Made by a program: the position numbers and the translations under genes. Positions 1-8,077 of a stretch of DNA of 64,000 bases are shown here, piece after piece. A model generated the notes under the pieces. It made no database searches. It was given only the letters and a program-made list of their open reading frames with translations, and had not been told where the DNA came from. Origin of the DNA: Winogradskyella eximia (lineage in GTDB: Bacteria > Bacteroidota > Bacteroidia > Flavobacteriales > Flavobacteriaceae); the NCBI RefSeq assembly GCF_003386165.1, contig NZ_QRDV01000002.1, forward strand, positions 1 to 64,000. Reading direction: 5' to 3'. Position 1 is the stretch's first letter. Each line of letters opens with the position of its first letter.

Positions 1-2
1 TA

Positions 3-59
3 GCTAAATCAGGATTAATATATGATGGAAATTATAAAAGTACTTTAGTGAAAAATTAA
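3..59 (+). CDS. Possible 3' end of a gene entering from the left edge
   Basis: Reading from base 3, the plus strand is open for 18 codons and stops with TAA at 57-59. The peptide ends GLIYDGNYKSTLVKN, which has a natural-looking composition. The other two plus frames stop at once. It would converge on the lipoprotein gene at 110-649. Eighteen residues cannot identify a family, and the reading may be chance. Confidence 0.3.
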   Translation, partial: AKSGLIYDGNYKSTLVKN

Positions 60-92
60 TACATTTTTACTTGTTTTTTACCACAGTACTTT

Positions 93-101
93 GTTGGCAA
101 A
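93..101. repeat. Left copy of a 9-bp inverted repeat bracketing a lipoprotein gene
   Basis: GTTGGCAAA here is the exact reverse complement of TTTGCCAAC at 706-714. The two copies lie just outside the stop and the start of the gene at 110-649, so that gene sits between them almost without spare DNA. It may be a recombination site used by the neighbouring tyrosine recombinase; that is inference. Confidence 0.5.
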
Positions 102-109
102 TCGTTTTT

Positions 110-649
110 TTAATATTTCATATCAAATTCTCCATCTCTTATTTCTACAATTACACCGTTTTCATCAATTGCGTCATATTCAAAAGTTCCGCCTAATATT
201 CTGTTTTCTAAATCGTGAAAAACAATTTCCAATTCTCCAATGTTTTGGTCGTTCGTAGAGTAATTGAAGTCTATTCCTCCATAACTATATTTTCCATAGT
301 TTGAATTTTGTTCGTTATCAAGTATGTAAATATCTCCTACTTGAACAGACTCAGGAACTACATCAATAATTTTCATTCTAACTGATTGAGAAATAAAATC
401 AGGTGATTCACCACCATTCAAAAAATCCACACTTAAATATTCTTCGTTGTTCCAAGAAATAAATTCAACATCTGCTGCTAGTCCAGTTCCACTAAAACTT
501 ACTTTTGGCTTGATTAATTTTCCGTCAACTTTACATTTTATTCCGCCTCTTCCATCAAATACATAGTTTTCGTCAGATACGTCCACAGACGATACTTCAC
601 AACTTATCATGGCAAATACAGAAAGTAGTAATATCAGTTTCTTTTTCAT
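110..649 (-). CDS. Small lipoprotein, DUF6252-like
   Basis: A 179-residue protein with a lipoprotein signal (MKKKLILLLSVFAMISC, Cys17 as the acylated residue), so it is probably anchored in the outer membrane or facing the periplasm. The rest is acidic and beta-rich. The C-terminal pattern GGTFEYDA...IRDGEFDMKY resembles the small flavobacterial lipoprotein family DUF6252, whose function is unknown; I am moderately sure of that match. It lies just downstream of, and on the same strand as, a tyrosine recombinase, and is bracketed by an inverted 9-bp repeat. That suggests it could be a captured cassette rather than part of a recombinase operon. No catalytic motif is visible. Confidence 0.75.
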   Translation of the reverse strand: MKKKLILLLSVFAMISCEVSSVDVSDENYVFDGRGGIKCKVDGKLIKPKVSFSGTGLAADVEFISWNNEEYLSVDFLNGGESPDFISQSVRMKIIDVVPESVQVGDIYILDNEQNSNYGKYSYGGIDFNYSTNDQNIGELEIVFHDLENRILGGTFEYDAIDENGVIVEIRDGEFDMKY

Positions 650-705
650 TATAATTCAATTTATAATTAATAGATGCAGTTTCTCTCGAAAGGTTGCGTC
701 AAATG

Positions 706-714
706 TTTGCCAAC
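706..714. repeat. Right copy of the 9-bp inverted repeat
   Basis: TTTGCCAAC is the reverse complement of 93-101. It lies between the recombinase stop (742) and the start of the lipoprotein gene (649). It is followed on the plus strand by a GGTTATAT...ATATAACC hairpin, so this 90-base gap is unusually structured. Confidence 0.5.
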
Positions 715-715
715 T

Positions 716-739
716 GGTTATATAAAAACAAATATAACC
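716..739. terminator. Hairpin directly after the recombinase stop codon
   Basis: GGTTATAT (716-723) and ATATAACC (732-739) form an 8-bp stem with an A-rich 8-base loop. It begins two bases past the recombinase stop on the minus strand. It could end recombinase transcription, although no clean U-run follows, or be part of a folded recombination site together with the adjoining TTTGCCAAC. Confidence 0.4.
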
Positions 740-741
740 GT

Positions 742-1947
742 TTATATATTATAATTACGGGATAACAAAACTTCTGTATTGTTTTTATGAGATTTTGTTA
801 TTGACTGAATTATAGTATCTAAAGGACTACTAATTTGCATTAAATCTCTATGAGCAACATGTGTGTAAATCATAGTCGTCTCTGGCTTAGCATGACCTAA
901 TAACAATTGTATATGACGTAAATCCACTCCGTTTTCCATTAAATGTGTAGCATAACTATGGCGTAATACATGAGGTGTCACTTGCTTTTTTATACCAGCA
1001 TACCCGCAACTTTTCTTTAAAAACTGACGTACGCTAGTTGCAGAATATGGCACTCCGTCACGCCCTTCAATGATAAAAATGTTTGGCTTGTAGGTGTTTA
1101 AATAATTAAATATTAAAGGTTTTAAAACTTCGCTCATTACAACACTGCGGTCTTTTCTTCCTTTACCTTCATTTACTCGCAATAAATTCCTGTCAAAGTC
1201 TAAAGCACTGATTTTTAAATCTAATAATTCTCCAATCCTTAAGCCACAAGAATATAAAAGTCCAATAATAGCTCTATGCTTTAGATTTTTAGTCACCTGT
1301 ATAAGATCAATAATTTCCTCCTTTGATAACACTATTGGCAGTTTTTTACTTTTTTTTGGACGCTTTAAGTCATCGGGTTCCAATGAAGGTAAATCACAAT
1401 ATTCAATAAAATATTTTAAAGCACTAACACATTGCCTATGACTACTAATATTAAAATTCTCACCTGCAAATACAATTTCAAAAAAGTAATCGATATCTTT
1501 CTTCTTAATGGCTTTTATGGCTTTTGGTTTATAGAAATTCATAAACCGCAATACAAAATAACCATAGGAACGAACCGTACTTTCACTTAAACGCTTGCCT
1601 CTAAGAAATCCGGCATAATCCTTTAATAACTCCTTATATGTTATGGGAAGAACCTTAAACATCTCTGCCATGTTAAGACTCGGTTTAATTTTTTTTACAG
1701 GTTGATATGTGTTTCGAATAGGTTTTTTAAACTGACTATAATCGACAAAATAGCTTTTGCTTCTAAAATAATTGAATAACGTATGTATAGTATTTTTTGA
1801 ATATAGAACGTAATACGTCTCGTGGGTCTGTGACCACTTAATTCCTTCAATTGCCTTAACAATTGCTTTTGTTATTTCTTTATCATCAAAACCAATTGCA
1901 ATTTGATTATCATTATTATGATGCAATTTAGATAATATAACTCTCAT
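742..1947 (-). CDS. Tyrosine recombinase (XerC/D-type integrase)
   Basis: A 401-residue site-specific recombinase. Residues 1-75 form an extra N-terminal domain with a basic, Trp/Tyr-rich pattern (GIKWSQTHETYYVLY), followed by a SAM-like core-binding domain (about 105-185) and the catalytic domain (about 205-375). All expected catalytic residues are visible: Arg237 (GLRIGE), Lys262 (GKGRKD), His326 and Arg329 (HVLRH), His352 (LLGHA) and Tyr361 (MIYTHV). It should therefore be active in cutting and rejoining DNA through a Tyr-DNA intermediate. It is not the housekeeping XerC/D type, because of the extra N-terminal domain and the setting. No phage or conjugation genes are nearby. The gene downstream is bracketed by inverted repeats, and palindromes lie upstream, suggesting a small mobile or integron-like unit. 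Confidence 0.9.
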   Translation of the reverse strand: MRVILSKLHHNNDNQIAIGFDDKEITKAIVKAIEGIKWSQTHETYYVLYSKNTIHTLFNYFRSKSYFVDYSQFKKPIRNTYQPVKKIKPSLNMAEMFKVLPITYKELLKDYAGFLRGKRLSESTVRSYGYFVLRFMNFYKPKAIKAIKKKDIDYFFEIVFAGENFNISSHRQCVSALKYFIEYCDLPSLEPDDLKRPKKSKKLPIVLSKEEIIDLIQVTKNLKHRAIIGLLYSCGLRIGELLDLKISALDFDRNLLRVNEGKGRKDRSVVMSEVLKPLIFNYLNTYKPNIFIIEGRDGVPYSATSVRQFLKKSCGYAGIKKQVTPHVLRHSYATHLMENGVDLRHIQLLLGHAKPETTMIYTHVAHRDLMQISSPLDTIIQSITKSHKNNTEVLLSRNYNI

Positions 1948-1974
1948 GATATTAATCGTTTACATTGTTGTTCC

Positions 1975-1984
1975 TTACATGTAA
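1975..1984. promoter_or_regulatory. Palindrome upstream of the recombinase
   Basis: TTACATGTAA is a perfect 10-bp palindrome 27 bases upstream of the recombinase start codon. It may be an operator or a recombinase binding site; the sequence alone cannot decide. Confidence 0.35.
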
Positions 1985-2025
1985 ATTACATTAAAATCAT
2001 GACTTATTTGGGGTATAAATAAAGA

Positions 2026-2042
2026 AGCTACAAATTGTAGCT
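2026..2042. repeat. 17-bp perfect inverted repeat upstream of the recombinase
   Basis: AGCTACAA, a single A, then TTGTAGCT form a perfect dyad. It lies between the yebC terminator (2059-2076) and the recombinase gene. Candidate roles are a core recombination site (att-like) or a repressor operator. It lacks a U-run, so it is not an obvious terminator. Confidence 0.4.
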
Positions 2043-2051
2043 ATATATGAA

Positions 2052-2076
2052 ACAAAAAAGAGGGCAGAAGCCCTCT
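2052..2076 (-). terminator. Rho-independent terminator of yebC
   Basis: AGAGGGC (2059-2065), AGAA loop, GCCCTCT (2070-2076) form a 7-bp GC-rich stem. On the minus strand it is followed by a U-run (A-tract 2052-2058 on the plus strand). It lies 24 bases after the yebC stop codon and separates yebC from the recombinase gene. Confidence 0.85.
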
Positions 2077-2099
2077 CGTAATTGTAAAGATTTAAATTG

Positions 2100-2846
2100 T
2101 TATTCAGCACTTTCTTCCATAGTGTGATATACGTTCTGTACATCATCATCTTCTTCTAACTTTTCTAAAAGCTTTTCAACATCCTCAGCTTGTTCTGCGG
2201 TAATTTTTTTTGTCACTTGCGGAATACGTTCAAAACCAGAAGAAATAATTTCAATATCATTGGCTTCTAAATAAGATTGAATGCTACCAAAACTTTCGAA
2301 AGGCGCATAAATCATAATGCTCTTTTTCTCATTACCTTCTTCATCCTCATCAATATCTTCAAAAATTTCATCTACACCGAAATCAATCAGTTCTAACTCT
2401 AATTCTTCCAAATCAAAATCTTTATCTTCAATTTTAAAGTTACACGTATGGTCAAACATAAAAACTACAGAGCCAGAAGTGCCTAAACTACCGTCTGTTT
2501 TATTAAAATAAGATCTTACATTAGCTACCGTACGCGTATTATTATCCGTTGCTGTTTCAATAAGTACTGCAATACCGTGTTGCGCATAACCTTCAAAAAG
2601 CACTTCTTTATAATCACCTTGATCTTTTTCGCTCGCTTTTTTAATGGCGCGTTCCACGTTATCCTTAGGCATATTTACAGCTTTTGCATTCTGTATAACA
2701 GCTCTAAGACGTGAGTTACTATCAGGATCAGGACCACCTTCTTTTACAGCCATTACAATGTCTTTACCAATACGCGTAAAGGCTTTGCTCATGGCAGACC
2801 AACGTTTCATTTTTCTTGCTTTTCTAAATTCGAAAGCTCTTCCCAT
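2100..2846 (-). CDS. yebC: YebC/PmpR family protein
   Basis: A 248-residue protein of the YebC/TACO1 family, the usual length. The N-terminus begins MGRAFEFRKARKMKRWSAM, and family blocks such as NMPKDNVERAIKKA and the GTSGSVVFMF segment follow. The acidic loop near residues 145-170 and the terminal KITAEQAEDVEKLLEKLEEDDDVQNVYH block also fit. Members are described as DNA-binding regulators and, in more recent work, as ribosome-associated factors that help translation through difficult peptide stretches. It is transcribed alone: a TAAATTTG -7 box lies upstream (2902-2909) and a terminator follows. Confidence 0.95.
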   Translation of the reverse strand: MGRAFEFRKARKMKRWSAMSKAFTRIGKDIVMAVKEGGPDPDSNSRLRAVIQNAKAVNMPKDNVERAIKKASEKDQGDYKEVLFEGYAQHGIAVLIETATDNNTRTVANVRSYFNKTDGSLGTSGSVVFMFDHTCNFKIEDKDFDLEELELELIDFGVDEIFEDIDEDEEGNEKKSIMIYAPFESFGSIQSYLEANDIEIISSGFERIPQVTKKITAEQAEDVEKLLEKLEEDDDVQNVYHTMEESAE

Positions 2847-2901
2847 AGTAAAAAAAGTTATAAATTGTTAAGTATTTTACATGCCTAAAGTTAGGTACAA
2901 G

Positions 2902-2909
2902 CAAATTTA
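2902..2909 (-). promoter_or_regulatory. Putative -7 box for yebC
   Basis: On the minus strand this reads TAAATTTG, matching the Bacteroidota -7 consensus TAnnTTTG. It is 56 bases upstream of the yebC start. I see no convincing -33 TTTG at the expected spacing. Confidence 0.5.
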
Positions 2910-2973
2910 AGAAAATATTAAAAATGCCGAAAAAAGATTAAACTTAATTATCAATATAATATTGGTAAAAAAA

Positions 2974-3261
2974 CTAATCTTCCTCTTCCACAATAGTCTC
3001 TATTGCTTGTGCTAGCTGAAAATCTTTATCAGTAACTCCATCAGCATCATGCGTAGAAAGTGATATTTTAAGAACATTATAAATATTACTCCAATTAGGA
3101 TGGTGATTTAAAGCTTCACACTCAAAAGCAATTCGGCTCATAGCACTAAAGCAATCTTTAAAATTCTCAAATTCATATTCAGTATGAATGGCATTATCGT
3201 AATACTCCCATTCCGGAAGCTGAGATAATTTTTTTTCTATGGTGTTATCGTCTAATTTCAT
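2974..3261 (-). CDS. 4a-hydroxytetrahydrobiopterin dehydratase (pterin carbinolamine dehydratase)
   Basis: A 95-residue protein of the DCoH/PhhB family, the usual length. It carries the signature EALNHHPNW (two adjacent His in the active site) and the later THDADGVTDKD motif. It dehydrates 4a-hydroxytetrahydropterin to quinonoid dihydropterin, a recycling step needed by pterin-dependent hydroxylases, and is cytoplasmic. No aromatic amino-acid hydroxylase is visible in the window. It lies 74 bases after the SDR gene on the same strand and is probably in the gcvT-SDR transcription unit. Confidence 0.9.
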   Translation of the reverse strand: MKLDDNTIEKKLSQLPEWEYYDNAIHTEYEFENFKDCFSAMSRIAFECEALNHHPNWSNIYNVLKISLSTHDADGVTDKDFQLAQAIETIVEEED

Positions 3262-3335
3262 AATATATTTTTGATAGCTTAAAATTAATAAAATTTGAAG
3301 TATTATTGTTTTAAAATGACTAATGTTTTTAGCAC

Positions 3336-4175
3336 TTACTTAGAGAGTTCTTCTAAGACTTCCTCACTAGTAATATGAAGATGTTTAGGTAATTTACTAT
3401 ACTTACCAAGCACAGCTAAATACCTATCGTCATTTGTTGTAAATACATTTTTTAAAACCACTTTTTTTTCTGTAATAATGGCTAAAACATTGGATATAAA
3501 TTCATCATGATGTACTAAATCTGAACTGCCTAAATGAAAAATCCCTTGTTTATTGCGGTTAATGATATAATGAATTTGTTGCGTGAGTTTTTTATCGAGC
3601 ATCACATTCATGATTAAATTTGGGAAAACTTCAACCGATTCATTTTCCGATATAAATGTTTTCATTTCTTGTATTCTAGGTGAATTTGCACCAAATACCA
3701 TAGGTAATCTAATAATAACAACTTGCTTTTTAGGCAAGCGTAACAACATGTTTTCGATTTTTATTTTGAAGTGACCATAAACACTATGACTTAAGGTTTT
3801 GTCTAATTCGTAACTCGGAAATTTACTATAAGCATCAAAAACATTAGCCGAAGACAAAAAGATAAATTTACAGCCTGTAGCCACTACATATTCAGCAATG
3901 TGTTGATGCGAAATTACTTGAGCGTTAAAATCACCACGAAGTGCAGAAATAATTATTGTAGGTTTAGTGACTTCTAAAATCTCATAGACATCATCTTCCT
4001 CTAAATTATAATGAAAGAATTGTTGATTAGCATCGTGCACTTTTTTGGGAGTACGATACGTTCCATAAGTTTTAAAATAGGGTCCTAATTCCTTATAAAT
4101 GGCATTGCCAATATAACCGCTTGCTCCAAGTATTAATATACGGTGTTTTTGAGGATCTAAATGTTTCTTCGTCAT
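3336..4175 (-). CDS. SDR-family NAD(P)-dependent reductase/epimerase, RmlD-like
   Basis: A 279-residue extended short-chain dehydrogenase. The N-terminal Rossmann motif is GASGYIG (residues 17-23). The catalytic region has SSANVFDAYSKFPSY followed by YGHFK (YxxxK, near residues 135-140), and a substrate-side motif IIRLPMVFGANSPR follows. This layout fits dTDP-4-dehydrorhamnose reductase-like (RmlD) proteins and NDP-sugar epimerases. No other rml or sugar-nucleotide genes are nearby, so the substrate is unknown. It starts 24 bases after the gcvT stop and is likely co-transcribed with it. Confidence 0.8.
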   Translation of the reverse strand: MTKKHLDPQKHRILILGASGYIGNAIYKELGPYFKTYGTYRTPKKVHDANQQFFHYNLEEDDVYEILEVTKPTIIISALRGDFNAQVISHQHIAEYVVATGCKFIFLSSANVFDAYSKFPSYELDKTLSHSVYGHFKIKIENMLLRLPKKQVVIIRLPMVFGANSPRIQEMKTFISENESVEVFPNLIMNVMLDKKLTQQIHYIINRNKQGIFHLGSSDLVHHDEFISNVLAIITEKKVVLKNVFTTNDDRYLAVLGKYSKLPKHLHITSEEVLEELSK

Positions 4176-4199
4176 TAATCAAACTACACACTTAAAAAT

Positions 4200-5282
4200 T
4201 TAGCCCTTGTAAAAAGGAGCCTTTACAACCGTTGCAGGAATGGCTTTTTTACGCACTTGAATAAATATTTTACTATCCACTTTAGAAAATACAGTCGGTA
4301 CATAACCCATACCAATACCAATGCCTAAACTAGGACTCATAGTACCAGAAGTAACAACACCAATCGTTTTTCCGCTGCTATCTACAATATCGTAACCATG
4401 ACGCGGAATACCACGTTCATCTAATTTAAAGGCCACTAATTTACGTTCTGGAGTGTGTTCTTTTTCAGCCTTTAAAGCGTCGCTATTGGTAAAGTCTTTG
4501 TTAAATTTACAAACCCAACCTAAACCAGCTTCAATTGGCGATGTGGTATCGTCAATATCATTACCATATAAGCAGTAACCCATTTCCAAACGCAACGTAT
4601 CTCTTGCTGCTAAACCTATTGGTTTAATGCCAAAATCAGCTCCAGCTTCAAAAACTTTGTCCCAAACTTGTTTCACTTCTGAATTTTTACAGTAAATCTC
4701 AAAGCCACCACTTCCAGTATAACCTGTAGCAGAAATGATCACATTTTCAACACCTGCAAAATCACCAACTACAAAATTGTAGAATTTTATGGCAGATAAA
4801 TCATGACTCGTTAAAGATTGCATCGCTTCAACAGCCTTTGGACCTTGAATCGCTAATAACGAATAATCTTCGCTTAAATCGCGCATCTCAGCACCTACAT
4901 CATTTTTAGACGATATCCAGTTCCAATCTTTTTCAATATTACTAGCATTAACGACTAATAAATACGTTTCTTCTTTTAATTTGTATATGATTAAATCATC
5001 TACAACACCACCATCATCATTTGGTAAACAGCTGTATTGTGCTTTTCCAACTTCTAATTTAGACGCATCATTACTCGATACTTTTTGAATCAATTCTAAA
5101 GCATGTGGACCTTCAATTAAAAATTCACCCATATGAGAGACATCAAACACACCAACAGCTTTTCTTACTGTTTCATGTTCTATATTTACACCTTCATATT
5201 GTACAGGCATATTATAGCCAGCAAAAGGAACCATTTTAGCACCAAGTGCTTCGTGAGTAGAGGATAAAGCAGTATCTTTCAT
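4200..5282 (-). CDS. gcvT: Glycine cleavage system aminomethyltransferase (T protein)
   Basis: A 360-residue GcvT of normal length. It begins [28 protein letters not shown], and contains the folate-binding block [10 protein letters not shown] and the conserved [15 protein letters not shown] segment near residue 230. It transfers the methylene group from the aminomethylated H protein to tetrahydrofolate, releasing ammonia. The P and H genes are not in the window, so the system is split, as is common in this phylum. I see no glycine riboswitch in the 135 bases upstream, only a TAGTTTTG -7-like box at 5309-5316. It heads a likely unit with the SDR gene and the pterin dehydratase, giving the unit a one-carbon/pterin flavour. 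Confidence 0.96.
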   Translation of the reverse strand: MKDTALSSTHEALGAKMVPFAGYNMPVQYEGVNIEHETVRKAVGVFDVSHMGEFLIEGPHALELIQKVSSNDASKLEVGKAQYSCLPNDDGGVVDDLIIYKLKEETYLLVVNASNIEKDWNWISSKNDVGAEMRDLSEDYSLLAIQGPKAVEAMQSLTSHDLSAIKFYNFVVGDFAGVENVIISATGYTGSGGFEIYCKNSEVKQVWDKVFEAGADFGIKPIGLAARDTLRLEMGYCLYGNDIDDTTSPIEAGLGWVCKFNKDFTNSDALKAEKEHTPERKLVAFKLDERGIPRHGYDIVDSSGKTIGVVTSGTMSPSLGIGIGMGYVPTVFSKVDSKIFIQVRKKAIPATVVKAPFYKG

Positions 5283-5308
5283 TGTGAATTGTTTTAATTT
5301 TAGATGTG

Positions 5309-5316
5309 CAAAACTA
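5309..5316 (-). promoter_or_regulatory. Putative -7 box for gcvT
   Basis: On the minus strand this reads TAGTTTTG, fitting TAnnTTTG, 27 bases upstream of the gcvT start codon. No matching -33 element is evident. Confidence 0.4.
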
Positions 5317-5417
5317 CATAAATTTTACGAAGAATTTCATAATTTAATGCTAAGGAAATTGAGGATTTTTCAAATAAATCAGTCTCAAGTTTTAAGGTCG
5401 AAATTATATCGTAAATT

Positions 5418-5927
5418 TTAAAAATCCATAATCCAATCGTCAATAGCTTTATCATCAGCTCCGTGTAATACGGAAATATCACCAGTTGATTCAAATACAA
5501 CCGCTTTAACTTCCGATAGTTGAATCACATTCGCTTCACGCAATTTGGCCTTTACATCAGATTCGGTCACTTTACATTTCTTTAAATTGTCTTTAATAAG
5601 TTTGCCGTTTTGCATTAATAAGGTGGGTTTATTATCGACTAAATTTCTAATAGGTTTATAATGTCTTGCAGCAGCAACGACCATTTGTAAACTATAAATA
5701 AGCACTAAACCAATAATACCATATTGAAGCGAAACAGATTTCGAAACAATAACTGTTGCTAATATGGAACCAATAGAAACCGTCATGGCAAAATCGAAAC
5801 TAGACATTTTCGAAAAACTGCGTTTGCCACTAATGCGTGTTAAAATGACTAAGGCCATATAAATACCAATAGCAGTAAGTATTATCGCCAAAAGTCCGTC
5901 TGTAGAAAATTTAAACCAATCATTCAT
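5418..5927 (-). CDS. DUF421 (YetF-like) membrane protein
   Basis: A 169-residue protein with three hydrophobic segments in the N-terminal half and a soluble C-terminal domain. The diagnostic DUF421 motif RISGKRSFSKMSSFDFAMTV follows the first membrane helix, and the C-terminal half has the expected PTLLMQNGKLIKDNL and KLREANV blocks. YetF-type proteins are inner-membrane proteins implicated in spore or membrane physiology in Bacillus; their function in Bacteroidota is unknown. This is a shorter family version. It is divergent from the copper-type protein gene at 6115. Confidence 0.85.
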   Translation of the reverse strand: MNDWFKFSTDGLLAIILTAIGIYMALVILTRISGKRSFSKMSSFDFAMTVSIGSILATVIVSKSVSLQYGIIGLVLIYSLQMVVAAARHYKPIRNLVDNKPTLLMQNGKLIKDNLKKCKVTESDVKAKLREANVIQLSEVKAVVFESTGDISVLHGADDKAIDDWIMDF

Positions 5928-6114
5928 ATCCTTAATATTTTAGAATTTTATTAGCCTCAATATGTCACTAATTATAATGATGTTTTAACTCATTTCAAGT
6001 TTAAATTACTCTGAAAGCATTTTTACTAAATGGGTTAATTCTTTTCCGAATCGCAGTAATCGTTTTGGAAGCAATATTGGATATTAGTAGAAATTAATTC
6101 TAAATACAATTAAT

Positions 6115-6432
6115 ATGAAAGCGACTTATAGAAATGCGATTGAAGCCTGTCAGAAATGTATAGTGGATTGTAGAATATGCCTAACCGAAATGGCAGGAAA
6201 AGAAAGCAGGAACGATTGCCCAAAATGTTGTATACAATGTATTGATGCCTGTGATGCTTTACTTAAAATGATGACTTCAGATAGTGCATACGTTAAGCAA
6301 TATGCCTTATTATGTGCCGAAATTTGTGAGTATTGTGCAGATCATTGTGAAGAACACAAACACGAACATTGTAAAGAATGTGCTAAATCGTGTAGAGCAT
6401 GTGCTGAAGCTTGTAGAAAAATTGCAGCATAA
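6115..6432 (+). CDS. Cys-rich four-helix bundle copper-binding protein
   Basis: A 105-residue protein with 18 cysteines spaced along helices (CQKCIVDCRIC, CPKCCIQC, CAEICEYCADHC, CKECAKSCRAC) plus a His-rich loop (EEHKHEHC). This fits the DUF326/Csp-type four-helix bundle family, whose studied members store Cu(I) in a Cys-lined core. There is no signal peptide, so it is a cytosolic version. The GH3-like gene follows by 28 bases on the same strand and may be co-transcribed, although no functional link is known. Confidence 0.85.
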   Translation: MKATYRNAIEACQKCIVDCRICLTEMAGKESRNDCPKCCIQCIDACDALLKMMTSDSAYVKQYALLCAEICEYCADHCEEHKHEHCKECAKSCRACAEACRKIAA

Positions 6433-6460
6433 TTATAGAATCAATAATTGAAATTAAAAA

Positions 6461-7987
6461 ATGGCCATACTAGGAAACATTATAAAAGGAGTGATTGAAC
6501 TGAAGGATACGTTTACGTCTGAAGTTATTCATGAAGAAGCTCAAGAACAAGTGCTCAAAGAATTACTTGAAACAGCTAAGAGTACCCAATTCGGAAAGTT
6601 TTATGATTTTGAAAGCATTCTTGAAACTTCTAATTTACAGCAAAGCTTTGCGAAGCATGTGCCGTATTTTGATTACAATAAAATAAACAAAAAATGGTGG
6701 CACAAGTATCACGAAGGCGAAAGTAACATCACATGGCCAGGAAAGCCATCTTATTTTGCATTGAGTTCTGGTACCACAGGAAAAACAAGTAAACGCATTC
6801 CGGTAACAGATGCCATGATTGATGCCATAAGAAATGCAGGAATTAAACAGGTGTTTGCCTTAAAGAATTTTGATTTACCTGCAGATTTTTTCGAAAAGGA
6901 AATTATGATGCTCGGTAGTTCTACTGATTTGGAGGAAAACAACGATCACCTCGAAGGTGAAATTAGTGGCATTAGTGCGAGTAATATTCCGTCTTGGTTT
7001 AGAGGTTATTACAAACCTGGTGAAGAAATATCGCAAATTGAAGATTGGGACGAACGTGTGCAGCGTATTGCAGAACGTGCTAAAGATTGGGATATTGGTG
7101 CGTTAAGTGGAATTCCATCGTGGATAGAGTTGATGCTTCAAAAAGTGATAAACTACCATAACTTGAATAATATTCATGAAATTTGGCCCAACCTACAAGT
7201 CTATACCTCTGGAGGAGTTGCTTTTGGTCCATATGAGAAAAGTTTTAATGCCTTATTAGGAAAACCAATCACAGTTATCGATACCTATTTAGCGTCCGAA
7301 GGGTACATAGCAACCCAAGTGCGTCCAGAAACGGATGCCATGCAACTGAACACTGATAATGGCATTTATTTTGAATTTGTGCCTTTTAAACCCGAATATA
7401 TCAACGAAGATGGTTCGTTAACAGATGAAGCACCAGCTTTAACTTTAGATCAAGTTGAATTGAATCAAGATTACGTTTTAATCATTAGTACCGTTAGCGG
7501 AGCGTGGAGATATCTTATTGGTGATACCATTGAATTCACGAACATTGAACGTGCCGAAATTAAAATTACAGGACGTACAAAATTCTTTTTAAATACAGTA
7601 GGTTCGCAATTATCAGTGAACAAAATGGATGCAGCCATGCGCGAATTAGAGGAGCAATTCGATACTACAATTCCTGAATACACCATCTGTGCCAAACGTG
7701 GCGACGATGATGAATTTTATCACTATTGGTATTTAGGTTCGGACGTAAAAGGAGTTGATAATTCGACTATTGCAGAGGCCTTAGACGAAAGTTTAAAATC
7801 CGCCAATAAGAATTACAAAGTGGCTAGAAGTAAAGCGCTAAAAGGTGTGAAGGTAAAAGTGATTGCTCCAGAACGTTTTCATGATTGGAGTGAATGGAAT
7901 AAGAAAAAAGGAGGTCAAGTAAAAATGGAACGCGTTATGGGAGAAGAAAAGTTTGCGGACTGGGAAGCGTTTATTAAAGAGTCTTAG
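6461..7987 (+). CDS. GH3 auxin-responsive promoter family acyl-adenylating enzyme
   Basis: A 508-residue member of the GH3 family, which belongs to the adenylate-forming (ANL) superfamily. The ATP-binding block is FALSSGTTGKTSKRIPVT (near residues 100-117). Later blocks include VYTSGGVAFGPYEKSF, YLASEGYIATQ and the terminal KITGRTKFFLNTVGSQLS. Plant relatives join amino acids to acyl acids such as auxin. Bacterial members are widespread in Bacteroidota with unknown substrates, so plant hormone conjugation should not be assumed. It has no signal peptide and is probably cytoplasmic. A strong bidirectional terminator follows 23 bases after the stop. Confidence 0.88.
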   Translation: MAILGNIIKGVIELKDTFTSEVIHEEAQEQVLKELLETAKSTQFGKFYDFESILETSNLQQSFAKHVPYFDYNKINKKWWHKYHEGESNITWPGKPSYFALSSGTTGKTSKRIPVTDAMIDAIRNAGIKQVFALKNFDLPADFFEKEIMMLGSSTDLEENNDHLEGEISGISASNIPSWFRGYYKPGEEISQIEDWDERVQRIAERAKDWDIGALSGIPSWIELMLQKVINYHNLNNIHEIWPNLQVYTSGGVAFGPYEKSFNALLGKPITVIDTYLASEGYIATQVRPETDAMQLNTDNGIYFEFVPFKPEYINEDGSLTDEAPALTLDQVELNQDYVLIISTVSGAWRYLIGDTIEFTNIERAEIKITGRTKFFLNTVGSQLSVNKMDAAMRELEEQFDTTIPEYTICAKRGDDDEFYHYWYLGSDVKGVDNSTIAEALDESLKSANKNYKVARSKALKGVKVKVIAPERFHDWSEWNKKKGGQVKMERVMGEEKFADWEAFIKES

Positions 7988-8010
7988 AAGATTTCAACTG
8001 AATTAAACAT

Positions 8011-8044
8011 AAAAAAAAGCTATTATTTTTATAATAGCTTTTTT
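8011..8044. terminator. Bidirectional rho-independent terminator
   Basis: AGCTATTAT (8018-8026), a four-T loop and ATAATAGCT (8031-8039) form a 9-bp stem. An A-tract lies on the left and a T-tract on the right, so it works for both the GH3 gene and the convergent gene at 8078-8686. Confidence 0.88.
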
Positions 8045-8077
8045 GTTTTTACCATTTTAAATTGCTGTGATTAATTA

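Noticed and set aside
742-1947. Prophage or conjugative element marked by the recombinase
   Set aside because: No phage, relaxase, mob or transfer genes are present within reach; only one bracketed lipoprotein gene is visible.
5283-5417. Glycine riboswitch upstream of gcvT
   Set aside because: The gap is short and AT-rich and I see none of the conserved G-rich junction elements.
5300-5500. A 66-codon minus-strand frame overlapping the DUF421 gene
   Set aside because: It lies over the DUF421 coding end in another frame and has a biased composition.
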